Assembly (NCBI RefSeq): GCF_000718305.1
Contig: NZ_JOFQ01000012.1
Span: 124,001-188,000, forward strand
Direction: 5' to 3'
DNA length: 64,000 nucleotides
DNA from: Streptomyces niger
GTDB taxonomy: Bacteria > Actinomycetota > Actinomycetes > Streptomycetales > Streptomycetaceae
How positions within the stretch are numbered: the stretch's first letter is position 1; the number at the start of each line of letters is the position of its first letter. Shown one piece after another: positions 16,983 through 25,481 of the stretch. Under the pieces are notes generated by a model. That model did no database searches. It was not told the DNA's origin and saw only the letters and a program-made list of their open reading frames with translations. The translations under genes and the position numbers were made by a program.

Positions 16983-17860
16983 GCCGAGGGAGACGAGGTC
17001 GGGGCCGGGAAACCGCCGTCCTGACCGTCGTGCTCGGCGTCCGGATCCACGCCCAGGGTGATCGCCGCGTGCACGCCGCGCCCCACCCGCCGCTCGTCGT
17101 ACCGCAGCGCGAGCATGCCGTCGGCCGCGGTGTCGCCCGTGTGGAGCATGTCCTCGGCGTTGGTGGTGCGCTCGGTGGTGTTGGTGGCGTACGGCTGCGT
17201 GCGTGCGACGGCCTCGATGGCCTTCTCGGGGAAGTAGAGCTGCCCGGTGTGGCAGTCGGTGCCGCCCACGTACTTGCCGCCCGTGAACTCCCCGTCGACG
17301 TGCACCTTGGTGTGGATGTGCACGGCCCGGCCCCGGTACCAGCCGGGGAAGACCGTCCGGAAGGTGACCCAGCCCGCCCGGTCGGTCAGCTGGAAGCCGC
17401 GCAGGTAGGTGGTGTCGCTGTCCGGCTCGACGTGCCCGCCGCCACCGCCGGGCGGCGGGCCGGTGGGGTCGGCGGTCGGGGTGCCGGCCGGCGGTGTGGT
17501 GCCGCCGCCGGAGGACGCCTCCTCGTAGCTGGAGTAGACGCCGAGCGCGTCGCAGTGCCAGATGTCGACGGCCACCCGGGACAGGGGGCGGCAGTGCACG
17601 GAGTCGAGGACGCGGATGCGGAGCGTCAGCGGGACGCCCGGCTTCCCCTCGGTGACGTCGGAACGGTACTTGTCGTAGTCGAGGTAGTACGGGCCCTCGA
17701 TGGACTCCTTCGTGAGGCGGAGGCAGTCCGTGGTGGCGGGCTCCTCGGCCGACGCGTCGCCGGCCAGGGCGGCCCCACCGAGACCCGCGACGGCGATACC
17801 GGCGCCGCCCGCGGCCAGGAGCCGGCGGCGGCTGAAAAGAGGTGCGCTCTCTTCTGTCAT
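16979..17860 (-). CDS. Tat-exported intradiol ring-cleavage dioxygenase-like protein
   Basis: 293 residues. The N-terminus 'SRRRLLAAGG' plus a hydrophobic stretch and an 'ALAGDASA' end is a twin-arginine signal, so it is exported folded. The body has the intradiol dioxygenase pattern: 'IEGPYYLDY', 'DIWHCDALGVYS', and the iron-binding His pair in 'YRGRAVHIHTKVH'. A Gly/Pro/Thr-rich insert (about 135-160) splits the domain. Secreted members of this family are common in Streptomyces, and catechol cleavage outside the cell is plausible. An in-frame GTG three codons earlier is an alternative start. It follows the dehydroshikimate dehydratase gene on the same strand after about 70 bp. Confidence 0.85.
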   Translation of the reverse strand: MTEESAPLFSRRRLLAAGGAGIAVAGLGGAALAGDASAEEPATTDCLRLTKESIEGPYYLDYDKYRSDVTEGKPGVPLTLRIRVLDSVHCRPLSRVAVDIWHCDALGVYSSYEEASSGGGTTPPAGTPTADPTGPPPGGGGGHVEPDSDTTYLRGFQLTDRAGWVTFRTVFPGWYRGRAVHIHTKVHVDGEFTGGKYVGGTDCHTGQLYFPEKAIEAVARTQPYATNTTERTTNAEDMLHTGDTAADGMLALRYDERRVGRGVHAAITLGVDPDAEHDGQDGGFPAPTSSPSA

Positions 17861-17930
17861 GTTCCGCACGGTACCGAAGGTTCCTGGGAGGGACCTGTGA
17901 ACTACCTTATGAAACAAGGCTGTTGATGCA

Positions 17931-19724
17931 TCACCGAAGGCCGGCCGTGTGCTGGGCCGCCAGCCGTACCGTGGCGTTGGCCGCGCCGTAGCCCTGGTAG
18001 CCGCCGCGCCGCTCCACGAGCTCGAAGAAGACCCGGCCGACGGTGACGGTGTAGCAGTGCAGGAACTCCCCGCCGTCCGCGTCCCGTTCGTAGAGGACAC
18101 CCAGCTCGCGGAAGGCCGCCAGGGTCTCGGGCGCGAGCGCGTACCGCGCGTCCAGGTCGTCGTAGTAGTTCTCCGGGATCGGCAGGAGGGCGGCGCCGTT
18201 CTCCCGGGCCCGGCGCGCGGTCGTGAGGAGGTCGTCGGTGGCCAGTGCGATGTGCTGCGGCCGGACTCCCCGCTCACCTGGTACGGGCGCGACGTTCAGG
18301 GCGATGCGCAGGGAGCCGGCGGCGTTCGCGACGGCGCGGCTGCGGAAGAGGCCGTAGGGGTCGGCGAGGTCCAGGCTCTCGTTCGGCCGCAGGCCCAGCA
18401 CGCTCGCGTAGAAGAGGGCGGCCTCGTCGAAGTGGTGCCAGGGCTGGGTGAGCGCGACGTGGTCGATGCGGGTGATGCCGGCGCCGCCGTCCGGCGCGGC
18501 CGGGGCGCCGAAGTCCGCCGTCCAGCTCGGGTGGTCGTCCCGGTCGGTGCGGCAGAAGAACAGCTCGGTGTCGTCCGGCGCGGCCACCGCGTCCAGCGGT
18601 ACGTCCCCGGGCGCGCGGCGGCGCGGCACGACGGGCGCCCGCAGCGACTCGGCGCGGCGTACGGCGGCGGCCGGCTCCGGGCTCTCCAGGCCGAGGGCGA
18701 CCAGGCCAGGGCCGTCGCGGCGGGTGCCGCTCACGGTGTTGAGCAGCACCCGGGCCGCGCCCTGCTGCCACAGCTCCACCGGTTTGCCGCCGGTGTGCCG
18801 GCCGGTGCGGGTGAAGCCGAGCGAACCGAGCAGGGAGCGCAGCGGTTCGGTGTCGGCCGCGGCCAGTTCGGCGAAGGCGAAGCCGTCCGGGACGACCGGC
18901 GCGGGCAGGCTGCTGAGCCCGGCCGCCTCTTCCAGGGCGATCAGCGAGCGCATCGCGTCGACGGCGGTGCGGCCCGCGTCCGCCTGCCGGAACACGTCGT
19001 TGAAGACCTCCAGCGAGAGCGGACCGGAGTAACCGGCACGCAGTACGTGGCCGAGCAGCCCGGCGAGGTCGAAGCCGCCCTGGCCGGGGAAGCAGCGGTA
19101 GTGCCGGCTCCACTGCAGGACGTCCATCGCCAGCCTGGGCGCGTCCGCCAACTGGAGGAAGAAGATCTTCTCGCCGGGGATGTCCTCGATGCCCTTGGGG
19201 TCGGAGCCGCGCGAGAGGATGTGGAAGCTGTCCAGGCAGGTGCCGAGCGCCGGGTGGTCGGCCTGCTCGACGATGCGCCAGGCATGGTCGTAGGTGTTGA
19301 CGTGCCGGCCCCAGGCCAGCGCCTCGTACGCGAGGCGGATGCCGTGCTCGGCGGCGCGCTCGGCGAGGGCGCGCAGCTGGCGGGCCGCGAGCGCGTCGTC
19401 GTCGAGCGCGTCCGGCGAGACGCTGGAGCACACCAGCATCGTGTCGGCGCCGAGCCGTTCCATGACGGCGAACTTCCGCTCGGCGCGCCGCAGGTTGCGT
19501 GCGAAGACGTCCTCCGGCACCGCCTCGGCGTCCCGGAACGGCTGGTAGAGGTCGATCGACAGGCCGAGGTCGGCGGCGCGCAGCCGGACCTCCTCGGGGC
19601 TGAGCGCGGCGGCCACCAGGTCGTTCTCGAAGATCTCGACGCCGTCGAACCCGGCCGCTGCGATTGCGCTGAGCTTCTCGGAGAGGGAGCCGCTCAGCGA
19701 CACCGTGGCGATGGACTTGCGCAT
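17931..19724 (-). CDS. 3-Dehydroshikimate dehydratase, two-domain (QsuB-like: isomerase barrel + HPPD-like)
   Basis: 597 residues; ATG with GAGGAGG upstream. Residues 1-270 form a xylose-isomerase-like TIM barrel ('GFDGVEIFENDL', 'GTCLDSFHILSRGSDP', 'LSLEVFND'), the AsbF/QsuB dehydratase catalytic part with metal-binding Glu/Asp/His. Residues about 285-590 are a 4-hydroxyphenylpyruvate-dioxygenase-like vicinal-oxygen-chelate pair ('RIDHVALTQPWHHFDEA', 'QHIALATDDLL', 'FFELVERRGGYQGYGAAN'). This fusion turns 3-dehydroshikimate into protocatechuate in quinate/shikimate catabolism. It is ten bases after the shikimate dehydrogenase gene, so the two are one operon. No protocatechuate dioxygenase lies in the window. 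Confidence 0.9.
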   Translation of the reverse strand: MRKSIATVSLSGSLSEKLSAIAAAGFDGVEIFENDLVAAALSPEEVRLRAADLGLSIDLYQPFRDAEAVPEDVFARNLRRAERKFAVMERLGADTMLVCSSVSPDALDDDALAARQLRALAERAAEHGIRLAYEALAWGRHVNTYDHAWRIVEQADHPALGTCLDSFHILSRGSDPKGIEDIPGEKIFFLQLADAPRLAMDVLQWSRHYRCFPGQGGFDLAGLLGHVLRAGYSGPLSLEVFNDVFRQADAGRTAVDAMRSLIALEEAAGLSSLPAPVVPDGFAFAELAAADTEPLRSLLGSLGFTRTGRHTGGKPVELWQQGAARVLLNTVSGTRRDGPGLVALGLESPEPAAAVRRAESLRAPVVPRRRAPGDVPLDAVAAPDDTELFFCRTDRDDHPSWTADFGAPAAPDGGAGITRIDHVALTQPWHHFDEAALFYASVLGLRPNESLDLADPYGLFRSRAVANAAGSLRIALNVAPVPGERGVRPQHIALATDDLLTTARRARENGAALLPIPENYYDDLDARYALAPETLAAFRELGVLYERDADGGEFLHCYTVTVGRVFFELVERRGGYQGYGAANATVRLAAQHTAGLR

Positions 19725-19734
19725 GGTGGCCTCC

Positions 19735-20604
19735 TCAGACCGCGGCCGCGCCGACCAGGTCGGCGAGGTCGGCGAGCATTTCTTCGGCGTGCGGCGCGAG
19801 GCCCGTGAAGAGCCGGAAGGCGTCGGCGGCCTGGAAGACGGCCATGCCGCCGCCGTCCAGCGTCCGGCAACCCAACTCCCGGGCGGTACGCAGCAGTTCG
19901 GTCTCCAGTGGGCGGTAGACGACCTCGGCCACCCACAGGTCGGCGCGGAGCAGCCCGGCGGGGAGCGGCAGGCCCGGGTGGGCCGCCATGCCGGTGGGCG
20001 TGGCGTGCACCAGGCCGTCGGCGCCGGACAGTACGGCGGCCAGTTCGTCGGGGGTGGCGGTGGTGGCGCGCCCGGCGCCGAACCGGGCGTCGAGCGTCTC
20101 GGCGAGCGCCCCGGACCGCGCCGGGTCGGTGTCGACGAGGACGAGGAGGTCGGTGCCGAGCGAGAGCATGGCGTGCGCCACGGCGGAGCCGGCGCCGCCC
20201 GCGCCGATCTGGACGACCTGCCGCGTCGCCGCGCCCGGCAGGCCGCGGGCGAACGACTGGGTGAAGCCGGTGACGTCGGTGTTGTGACCGATCGCCCGGC
20301 CGCCCCGGAAGACGACGGTGTTGACCGCGCCCAGCTCGGCGGCGCCGGGCGAGAGCTCGTCGAGGTGCTCGATCACCAGCTGCTTGCAGGGGTGCGTGAT
20401 GTTGAGTCCATCGAAGCCGAGCGTACGGGCGGCGGCGATCAGATCGCCGACGGACTCGGCGGCCACGCCCAGCGTGTCGAGGTCGAGCGTCCGGTAGAGC
20501 AGCCGCAGGCCGTGCCGGTCGGCCTCCCGCTCGTGCAGGGCCGGGCTCAGTGAGGGGCCGATGCCGGAGCCGATGAGGCCGGTCAGATACGAGGGCGTGG
20601 ACAA
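19735..20604 (-). CDS. aroE: Shikimate/quinate dehydrogenase (AroE family), catabolic context
   Basis: 289 residues from GTG 20604, with AGGGAG eight bases before. The N-terminal 'GSGIGPSLSPALHE' is the shikimate-binding motif, 'NITHPCKQ' carries the catalytic Lys, and 'GAGGAGSAVAHAMLSLG' is the NAD(P)-binding loop. It interconverts shikimate (or quinate) and the dehydro acid. Because the next gene consumes 3-dehydroshikimate and a transporter lies upstream, it probably works in the oxidative, catabolic direction and is not the biosynthetic aroE. A palindromic operator lies 24 bases before the start. Confidence 0.88.
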   Translation of the reverse strand: MSTPSYLTGLIGSGIGPSLSPALHEREADRHGLRLLYRTLDLDTLGVAAESVGDLIAAARTLGFDGLNITHPCKQLVIEHLDELSPGAAELGAVNTVVFRGGRAIGHNTDVTGFTQSFARGLPGAATRQVVQIGAGGAGSAVAHAMLSLGTDLLVLVDTDPARSGALAETLDARFGAGRATTATPDELAAVLSGADGLVHATPTGMAAHPGLPLPAGLLRADLWVAEVVYRPLETELLRTARELGCRTLDGGGMAVFQAADAFRLFTGLAPHAEEMLADLADLVGAAAV

Positions 20605-20627
20605 CGCGACTCCCTGGTGGTGCGCTA

Positions 20628-20647
20628 TGAACGTACTAGTTAGTTAA
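20628..20647 (-). promoter_or_regulatory. Palindromic operator in front of the shikimate dehydrogenase operon
   Basis: TGAAC-N3-CTAG-N3-GTTAA, 20 bp, one mismatch from a perfect dyad. It differs at few bases from the copy at 22124-22143 (shared 'AACGTACTAG-TAGTTAATT'). Two copies before two units next to a TetR gene point to that TetR as binder. Confidence 0.75.
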
Positions 20648-20707
20648 TTATGACGGCGGAGGGCCGCGGGGAAAAGGGGGCCAGCGGCCCTCCGGAACGG
20701 GCGCCGG

Positions 20708-22072
20708 TCAGGCGGAGGCCGTGCGGGCCGGGCTGCCGCTGTCCTCGGGCACGCCCGGCTTCTCGCCGAGCAGCACGGTCGGCACCCGGTACGTCTCCCG
20801 GCCCGTCAGCACGGCGAGCGAGCAGATCACGCAGGTGCCGGCGGTGAAGGCGGCGACGCCCAGCCAGTTGTCGCCGGCCGGGCCCGCGATCCGCTCGGCG
20901 ATGCTCACGGCGAAGCCTGCGACCGCGAAGCCGATCTGCGTGCCGATCGCCATGCCGGACAGCCGGACCCGGGTCGGGAACATCTCGCCGTAGAAGGACG
21001 GCCAGATGCCGTTGGCCGCGCTGTAGACCACGCCGAAGAAGAGGATGCCGGTGACGAAGACCAGCGGGTAGCTGCCGGTGGAGACCGCCCACAGGTACAC
21101 GAAGATCATGACGGCGGAGCCCAGCGAGCCGATCAGGAAGACGGGCTTGCGGCCGATGCGGTCCGAGAGCTTCGCCCACAGCGGGATCGCGAGCAGCGCG
21201 ACCGCGTTGGCGAGCACGCCGACCCAGAGCATCGCCGACTTGTCCAGGCCGACCGCGTCGCCGGTCGCGTACGCCAGGGCCCAGACCGAGAAGATCGTGC
21301 TGACGGTGGCGATCAGGGCGGCCGCGATCACCCGCAGCACGTCGGCCCAGTGGTTGCGGAGCAGGTCCGCGAGCGGCAGCCTGGCCACCGCGTCCTCGGC
21401 CGCGGCCTGCTCGAAGACCGGGGTCTCCGAGAGCTTGCGCCGGATGAGGTACCCGGCGGCCGTGACGGCCACGCTGACCAGGAACGGCAGGCGCCAGCCC
21501 CAGGTGTGGAGCTGCTCCTCGGGCAGCGCGGCGACGGGGATGAAGACCAGGGTGGCGATGATCTGGCCCGCTTGGGTGCCGTTCAGTGCGAAGCTCGTGT
21601 AGTACCCCCGTCGGTCCTCGGGCGCGTGCTCCAGCGTCATCGAATTGGCACTGGCCTGCTCGCCGGCGGCGGAGAGGCCCTGCAGGACGCGCATCAGGAC
21701 GAGCAGGACCGGCGCGACCGTCCCGACCTGCGCGTACGTCGGCAAACAGCCGATCAGGAAGGTCGACAGGCCCATCAGGATCAGGGTGAAGACCATGATC
21801 TTGCGGCGGCCGAGCCGGTCGCCGAAGTGGCCGAGGAAGAGCGCGCCGATCGGGCGCGCCGCGTAGGCGACGCCGAAGGTCGCGAGCGAGATCAGCGTGG
21901 CGGTCGCCGGGTCGGACGGGTCGAAGAAGACCTTGGGGAAGACCAGCGCGGCGGCGCTGCCGTAGATGAAGAAGTCGTAGTACTCCAGCGCGCTGCCGAT
22001 CCAGGCGGCGACGGCGGCCTTGCGGGGCCGGGCGGGGGGCGGGGCCCCGGCCTCGGACGAGAGAGCGGACAT
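20708..22072 (-). CDS. MFS transporter, metabolite:H+ symporter (MHS) family, probable shikimate/quinate uptake
   Basis: 454 residues, 12 predicted helices. The N-terminal 'AWIGSALEYYDFFIYGSAAAL' and 'GHFGDRLGRRK' are hallmarks of the MHS family (ShiA, KgtP, ProP, PcaT relatives). Its place between a TetR gene and shikimate catabolic genes, sharing their operator sequence, makes shikimate or quinate the likely cargo. The ATG at 22072 lies 52 bases downstream of the operator. It is a separate transcription unit from the dehydrogenase operon, which has its own operator in the 103-bp gap. Confidence 0.88.
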   Translation of the reverse strand: MSALSSEAGAPPPARPRKAAVAAWIGSALEYYDFFIYGSAAALVFPKVFFDPSDPATATLISLATFGVAYAARPIGALFLGHFGDRLGRRKIMVFTLILMGLSTFLIGCLPTYAQVGTVAPVLLVLMRVLQGLSAAGEQASANSMTLEHAPEDRRGYYTSFALNGTQAGQIIATLVFIPVAALPEEQLHTWGWRLPFLVSVAVTAAGYLIRRKLSETPVFEQAAAEDAVARLPLADLLRNHWADVLRVIAAALIATVSTIFSVWALAYATGDAVGLDKSAMLWVGVLANAVALLAIPLWAKLSDRIGRKPVFLIGSLGSAVMIFVYLWAVSTGSYPLVFVTGILFFGVVYSAANGIWPSFYGEMFPTRVRLSGMAIGTQIGFAVAGFAVSIAERIAGPAGDNWLGVAAFTAGTCVICSLAVLTGRETYRVPTVLLGEKPGVPEDSGSPARTASA

Positions 22073-22123
22073 GCCTGCTCCACGGGGGGAGGGCCACCGG
22101 CGTGAGGGGCGGGTGGCGGCGAG

Positions 22124-22143
22124 TTAACGTACTAGATAGTTAA
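22124..22143 (-). promoter_or_regulatory. Palindromic operator in front of the MHS transporter gene
   Basis: TTAAC-N3-CTAG-N3-GTTAA, perfect in its conserved bases. It is AT-rich in a very GC-rich setting and matches the element at 20628-20647. It is placed where a promoter for the transporter gene should be. Confidence 0.78.
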
Positions 22144-22233
22144 TTGCGGGGGGTGCAGCGATCGTGAACCGCCCACAGGACACTGTCAAGACATCTCGCC
22201 GAAACAATTCCCGCCCGCACGCGGCCGTGCGGC

Positions 22234-22896
22234 TCAGCCCGCGGCGGGCCCCGTCAGATAGCCGAGCACCATGTCGCCGAGCATCGTGCGGTAGTGCTCC
22301 CGCCGGTCCACGGCCGTCAGGTCCCGCTCGAAGAGCGCGCCGAAGGTGTGCCGGTTGGAGACCCGGAAGAAGCAGAACGAGCTGATCATCGCGTGCAGGT
22401 CGACCGCGTCCACCTCCGTCGTGAACACGCCCTGCGCGTAGCCCTCTTCGAGGATCCGGCCGATCACCTCGATGGCCGGGGAGTTGAGCCGGCCGATCGT
22501 CTCCGAGGCGGCGATGTGCTCCGCCTCGTGGATGTTCTCGATGCTCACCAGGCGGATGAAGTCCGGGTGCGCCTCGTGATGGTCGAAGGTCAGCTCGGCC
22601 AGCCGCCGGATCGCCGCGGCAGGATCCAGATGCTCGACGTCCAACTGCTGTTCCTGCTGCCGGATGACCGCGTACGCCTCCTCCAGCACGGCCGTGAACA
22701 GCTGCTCCTTGCTGCCGAAGTAGTAGTAGATCATCCGCTTCGTGGTGTGGATGCGGGCCGCGATCTCGTCCACCCGGGCGCCCGTGTACCCCTGCCGCGC
22801 GAACTCCTCCGTCGCGACCTTCAAAATCTCCGCCCGGGTCCGCGCCGCGTCGCGCTGCCGGCCTGCGGTACGGGCCGACGGGTGAACGGCGGTCAT
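22234..22896 (-). CDS. TetR-family regulator of the shikimate-catabolic genes
   Basis: 220 residues; ATG 22896 has GAGGAG about nine bases upstream (the frame is open a little further). The HTH reads 'TRAEILKVATEEFARQGYTGARVDEIAARIHTTKRMIYYYFGSKEQLF' in outline (residues about 20-65), and the C-terminal half is a helical ligand domain with 'IRLVSIENIHEAEHI'. All genes of the set run the same way behind it. It most likely binds the two CTAG-centred palindromes and lets go with a shikimate-pathway acid; no such palindrome is in its own upstream gap. Confidence 0.88.
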   Translation of the reverse strand: MTAVHPSARTAGRQRDAARTRAEILKVATEEFARQGYTGARVDEIAARIHTTKRMIYYYFGSKEQLFTAVLEEAYAVIRQQEQQLDVEHLDPAAAIRRLAELTFDHHEAHPDFIRLVSIENIHEAEHIAASETIGRLNSPAIEVIGRILEEGYAQGVFTTEVDAVDLHAMISSFCFFRVSNRHTFGALFERDLTAVDRREHYRTMLGDMVLGYLTGPAAG

Positions 22897-22994
22897 GCGG
22901 CTGGCTCCTCGGCTGCGGTCCACTGGTCGGCCCAGTGTAGGCAGGCCCGCCCGCTGCGCGACGGGCGGCCCGGAGCACCCTCGATGACCCGTAC

Positions 22995-23013
22995 GACTGA
23001 TACGGCGTCAGTC
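22995..23013. promoter_or_regulatory. Inverted repeat upstream of the acyltransferase gene
   Basis: GACTGA (22995-23000) and TCAGTC (23008-23013) are perfect arms with a seven-base spacer, in the gap between the divergent TetR and acyltransferase genes. A second small dyad, CACTGG/CCAGTG, lies at 22921-22937, nearer the TetR gene. Confidence 0.35.
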
Positions 23014-23052
23014 CGACATGCGAAGGCTACGCCGCGTACGTACGGTGTGACG

Positions 23053-24402
23053 ATGAGTGAGGCGCTGTGGCTGATGTCGACCCGATCGTCCCGCCCGGCA
23101 CACGTGCCCGATCTGCCGGGCGTGGGCGGCGGACCCGACCGCAGACTCGCGTGGCTGGACGCGCTGCGGGGTATCGGCGCGCTGATGGTCGCGCTGCACC
23201 ACGCGGCGCCGCGCTACCTCCCGGAGCTCTCCGCCACCGTGCTGCGCTGGTTCAACCCCGGCACGTACGGCGTCATCGTCTTCTTCCTGGTCAGCGGGTA
23301 CATCATCCCCGCCTCCCTGGAGCGGCGCGGTTCGTTGCGGCGGTTCTGGGTGGGCCGGATCTGCCGCCTCTACCCGCTGCTGATCGTGGCGCTCGCGGCC
23401 ACGGCGCTGCTCGCCCGGTGGGGCCCGGGACAGCTGCGCGAGGGGCTGGCGGAGCGCGATGCGCTGGGCGTGCTGCTCGCGCACGGGACGATGCTGCAGG
23501 ACCTCCTCGGGGTGCCCAACGCGCTCAACGTGCTGTGGACCCTCTCCTACGAGATGGCGTTCTACTTCCTCGTCGTGGCGCTCTTCGCGCTCCGGCAGCA
23601 CCGCCGCTCCGCGCCGATGGCCCTCGGCCTGGCCGCGCTCGGCGTCGCGGCCGGCGGCCTGCTGCCGGCCGCCGCGCTGACCCGCGGCCTGGGCGGCGCA
23701 CCGGTGATCGCGGCGACCGCGCTCGGGGCGGCCGCCGCGCTGTGCGCCGTGGCCTCGGGCCGGGCCCCGTGGTGCCGGGCCGGCGCGCTGCTCGGGGGCG
23801 GGCTGGCGGCCGTGCTGGTCCTCTGCAACGGCCGCATCCCGCCCTGGCAGGGGCTCGCGCTGCTGTCCCTGATGTTCACGGGGACCGTGCTGTACCGGAT
23901 GGAGCGCGGGCAGCTGAGCAGGGCAGCGGGGACGGCCGTCGCGGGCGCCGTGCTCGCGGCCTGCGTCCTCTCGGCGGCGCTGCACATCGGTACCCGCGGT
24001 GACGCGGTCACCGGCGGCGCCACCCCACAGGCGGCCGTGCGGATCTGGGCGTTCACGGTCGGGCTCGCGCTGCTCACGTTCGGTACGGCGATGGCCCTGC
24101 GGCGCCACCGCGTACCGCGCTGGCTCGCCTTCTGCGGCGTGATCAGCTACTCCCTCTACCTCCTGCACCCGCTCGTCCTGGAGGTCTGCGACCTGGCCGT
24201 GCCGTGGCAGCAGCACGACACGCCCCTGCTCGTGGCCGCCTACCTCGCGCTGCTGCTGCCGCTCGGCATGCTCGCGCACCGGCTGGTCGAGCTGCCGGGA
24301 CAGCGCCTGGGGAAGGTCCTCGCGGGCCCGCCCGGCGGCTTTCCGGTACCCCGGCAGGAACAGGCGGCGACGCCGGCCCCGGCACGCGGCGAGGCCGTCT
24401 GA
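23053..24402 (+). CDS. Acyltransferase-3 (OafA/YrhL-type) membrane protein
   Basis: 449 residues with about ten hydrophobic helices. Residues about 35-50 'RRLAWLDALRGIGALMVALHH' carry the family start with the catalytic His, followed by 'GVIVFFLVSGYII', and near the end 'SLYLLHPLVLEV', all acyltransferase_3 marks. Such proteins move acyl groups onto sugars or secondary metabolites at the membrane. The ATG at 23053 is preferred; a GTG two codons earlier is possible. The C-terminal 30 residues are a Pro/Ala-rich cytoplasmic tail. It is not linked to its neighbours. Confidence 0.83.
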   Translation: MSEALWLMSTRSSRPAHVPDLPGVGGGPDRRLAWLDALRGIGALMVALHHAAPRYLPELSATVLRWFNPGTYGVIVFFLVSGYIIPASLERRGSLRRFWVGRICRLYPLLIVALAATALLARWGPGQLREGLAERDALGVLLAHGTMLQDLLGVPNALNVLWTLSYEMAFYFLVVALFALRQHRRSAPMALGLAALGVAAGGLLPAAALTRGLGGAPVIAATALGAAAALCAVASGRAPWCRAGALLGGGLAAVLVLCNGRIPPWQGLALLSLMFTGTVLYRMERGQLSRAAGTAVAGAVLAACVLSAALHIGTRGDAVTGGATPQAAVRIWAFTVGLALLTFGTAMALRRHRVPRWLAFCGVISYSLYLLHPLVLEVCDLAVPWQQHDTPLLVAAYLALLLPLGMLAHRLVELPGQRLGKVLAGPPGGFPVPRQEQAATPAPARGEAV

Positions 24403-24432
24403 CGGCAGCCGGCCGCGCGGGCGTACGGCGGT

Positions 24433-25239
24433 TCAGCGGCCCGCGGTCGCCGCGTCCAGATGCACCCGCAGCGCCGCGTCCACCGCGTCCGGCCGCTCCA
24501 CCCCCGCCAGATGGGCGGCGCCCGTGACCTCCACGAGCGCGGCGCCCGGCACCCCGTCGGCGATCTCCCGGGCGTGCGCGGGCGGCGTCGCCGGGTCCTG
24601 GCGCCCGGCGATCACGAGGGTGCGAGCCGTGACCGACCACAGCGCGGACCGTACGTCGTAGCCGGCCAGCGCGTCGCAGCAGGCGGCGTACCCGGCCCGG
24701 TCGGCGGCCGAGAGGTCGCCGAGCAGCGCCGTGCCGCGCGGTCCCGCGGCGGTGCCGGGATCGGCGAACCAGCGCCCCGGCGTCGCCTGCAGCACCGCCG
24801 CCGTACCGTGCGCGCGCACCGTGGCGGCCCGTTCCCGCCAGCCGGCCGGTTCGCCGAAGCGGGCCGAGGAACAGATCATCGCGAGCGAGGCGAGCCGGTC
24901 GGTGTGGTGCACGGCCAGGTGCGCGCCGATCGCCCCGCCCAGCGAGATCCCGGCGTAGTGGAAGGCGTGCCAGCCGTGGTGCGCGGCCAGGTCCAGGACC
25001 AGCCGGGCGAGGTGGGCGACGGTGGTGGCGCCGGGTGCCGGGTCGGGGAGCACGCCGACGGGGGTGGCGCCGTGCCCGGGCAGGTCGAACCGGAGCACCC
25101 GGTGGGTGCGGGTCAGTTCGGCCAGGTGCGGTTCCCACACGGCGAGCGAGGTGCCCAGGGACGGGCCGAGCACGAGCGGCGGCGCGTCCGCGGGGCCGTC
25201 CAGGCGGTGGTGCGGCAGTGGGGGAGCGGTGCGGGTCAC
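24433..25239 (-). CDS. pcaD: 3-Oxoadipate enol-lactonase
   Basis: 268 residues from GTG 25239 (AGGAG six bases before). An alpha/beta hydrolase with oxyanion 'LGPSLGTSLAVWEP', nucleophile Ser in 'AGISLGG', Asp in 'AGRQDPATP' and His in 'GAAHLAGVE'. 'GPSLGT' plus 'RFDLPGHG' is typical of PcaD, which opens beta-ketoadipate enol-lactone to beta-ketoadipate. It follows pcaJ on the same strand but after 242 bp and a hairpin, so it may be expressed at a different level. Its place with catABC and pcaIJ fixes the pathway step. Confidence 0.88.
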   Translation of the reverse strand: MTRTAPPLPHHRLDGPADAPPLVLGPSLGTSLAVWEPHLAELTRTHRVLRFDLPGHGATPVGVLPDPAPGATTVAHLARLVLDLAAHHGWHAFHYAGISLGGAIGAHLAVHHTDRLASLAMICSSARFGEPAGWRERAATVRAHGTAAVLQATPGRWFADPGTAAGPRGTALLGDLSAADRAGYAACCDALAGYDVRSALWSVTARTLVIAGRQDPATPPAHAREIADGVPGAALVEVTGAAHLAGVERPDAVDAALRVHLDAATAGR

Positions 25240-25434
25240 GGGGTCTCCTGCGGAACGTACGGGGGGACGGCGGGGCGCGGACAGGACGGAGCGGCCTGCC
25301 CGCGCCACCGCCGCCGGGCGTCCGACGGATCCGGACGCCCGTGGCCGGTGCGGGGTCCCGTCGCGCGCCGCATGAGCCGGGCACCCGGCGGGGCGCGTAC
25401 GGGACCGGATGCCCGCACCGGCCGGGCAGCGCTC

Positions 25435-25472
25435 CCGCCGGCCGGACGGCTGTCCGGGAGTCCGGCCGGCGG
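25435..25472 (-). terminator. Strong hairpin between pcaJ and pcaD
   Basis: CCGCCGGCCGGAC (25435-25447) and GTCCGGCCGGCGG (25460-25472) are perfect 13-bp inverted arms with a 12-base loop, ten bases beyond the pcaJ stop. It would stop or slow transcription of the cat-pca operon before pcaD. The rest of the gap shows no gene. Confidence 0.75.
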
Positions 25473-25481
25473 GACGGCGGG

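Noticed and set aside
20708..22072. MHS transporter as drug efflux pump
   Set aside because: The family motif near helix 1 and the shared operator with shikimate genes fit acid uptake better.
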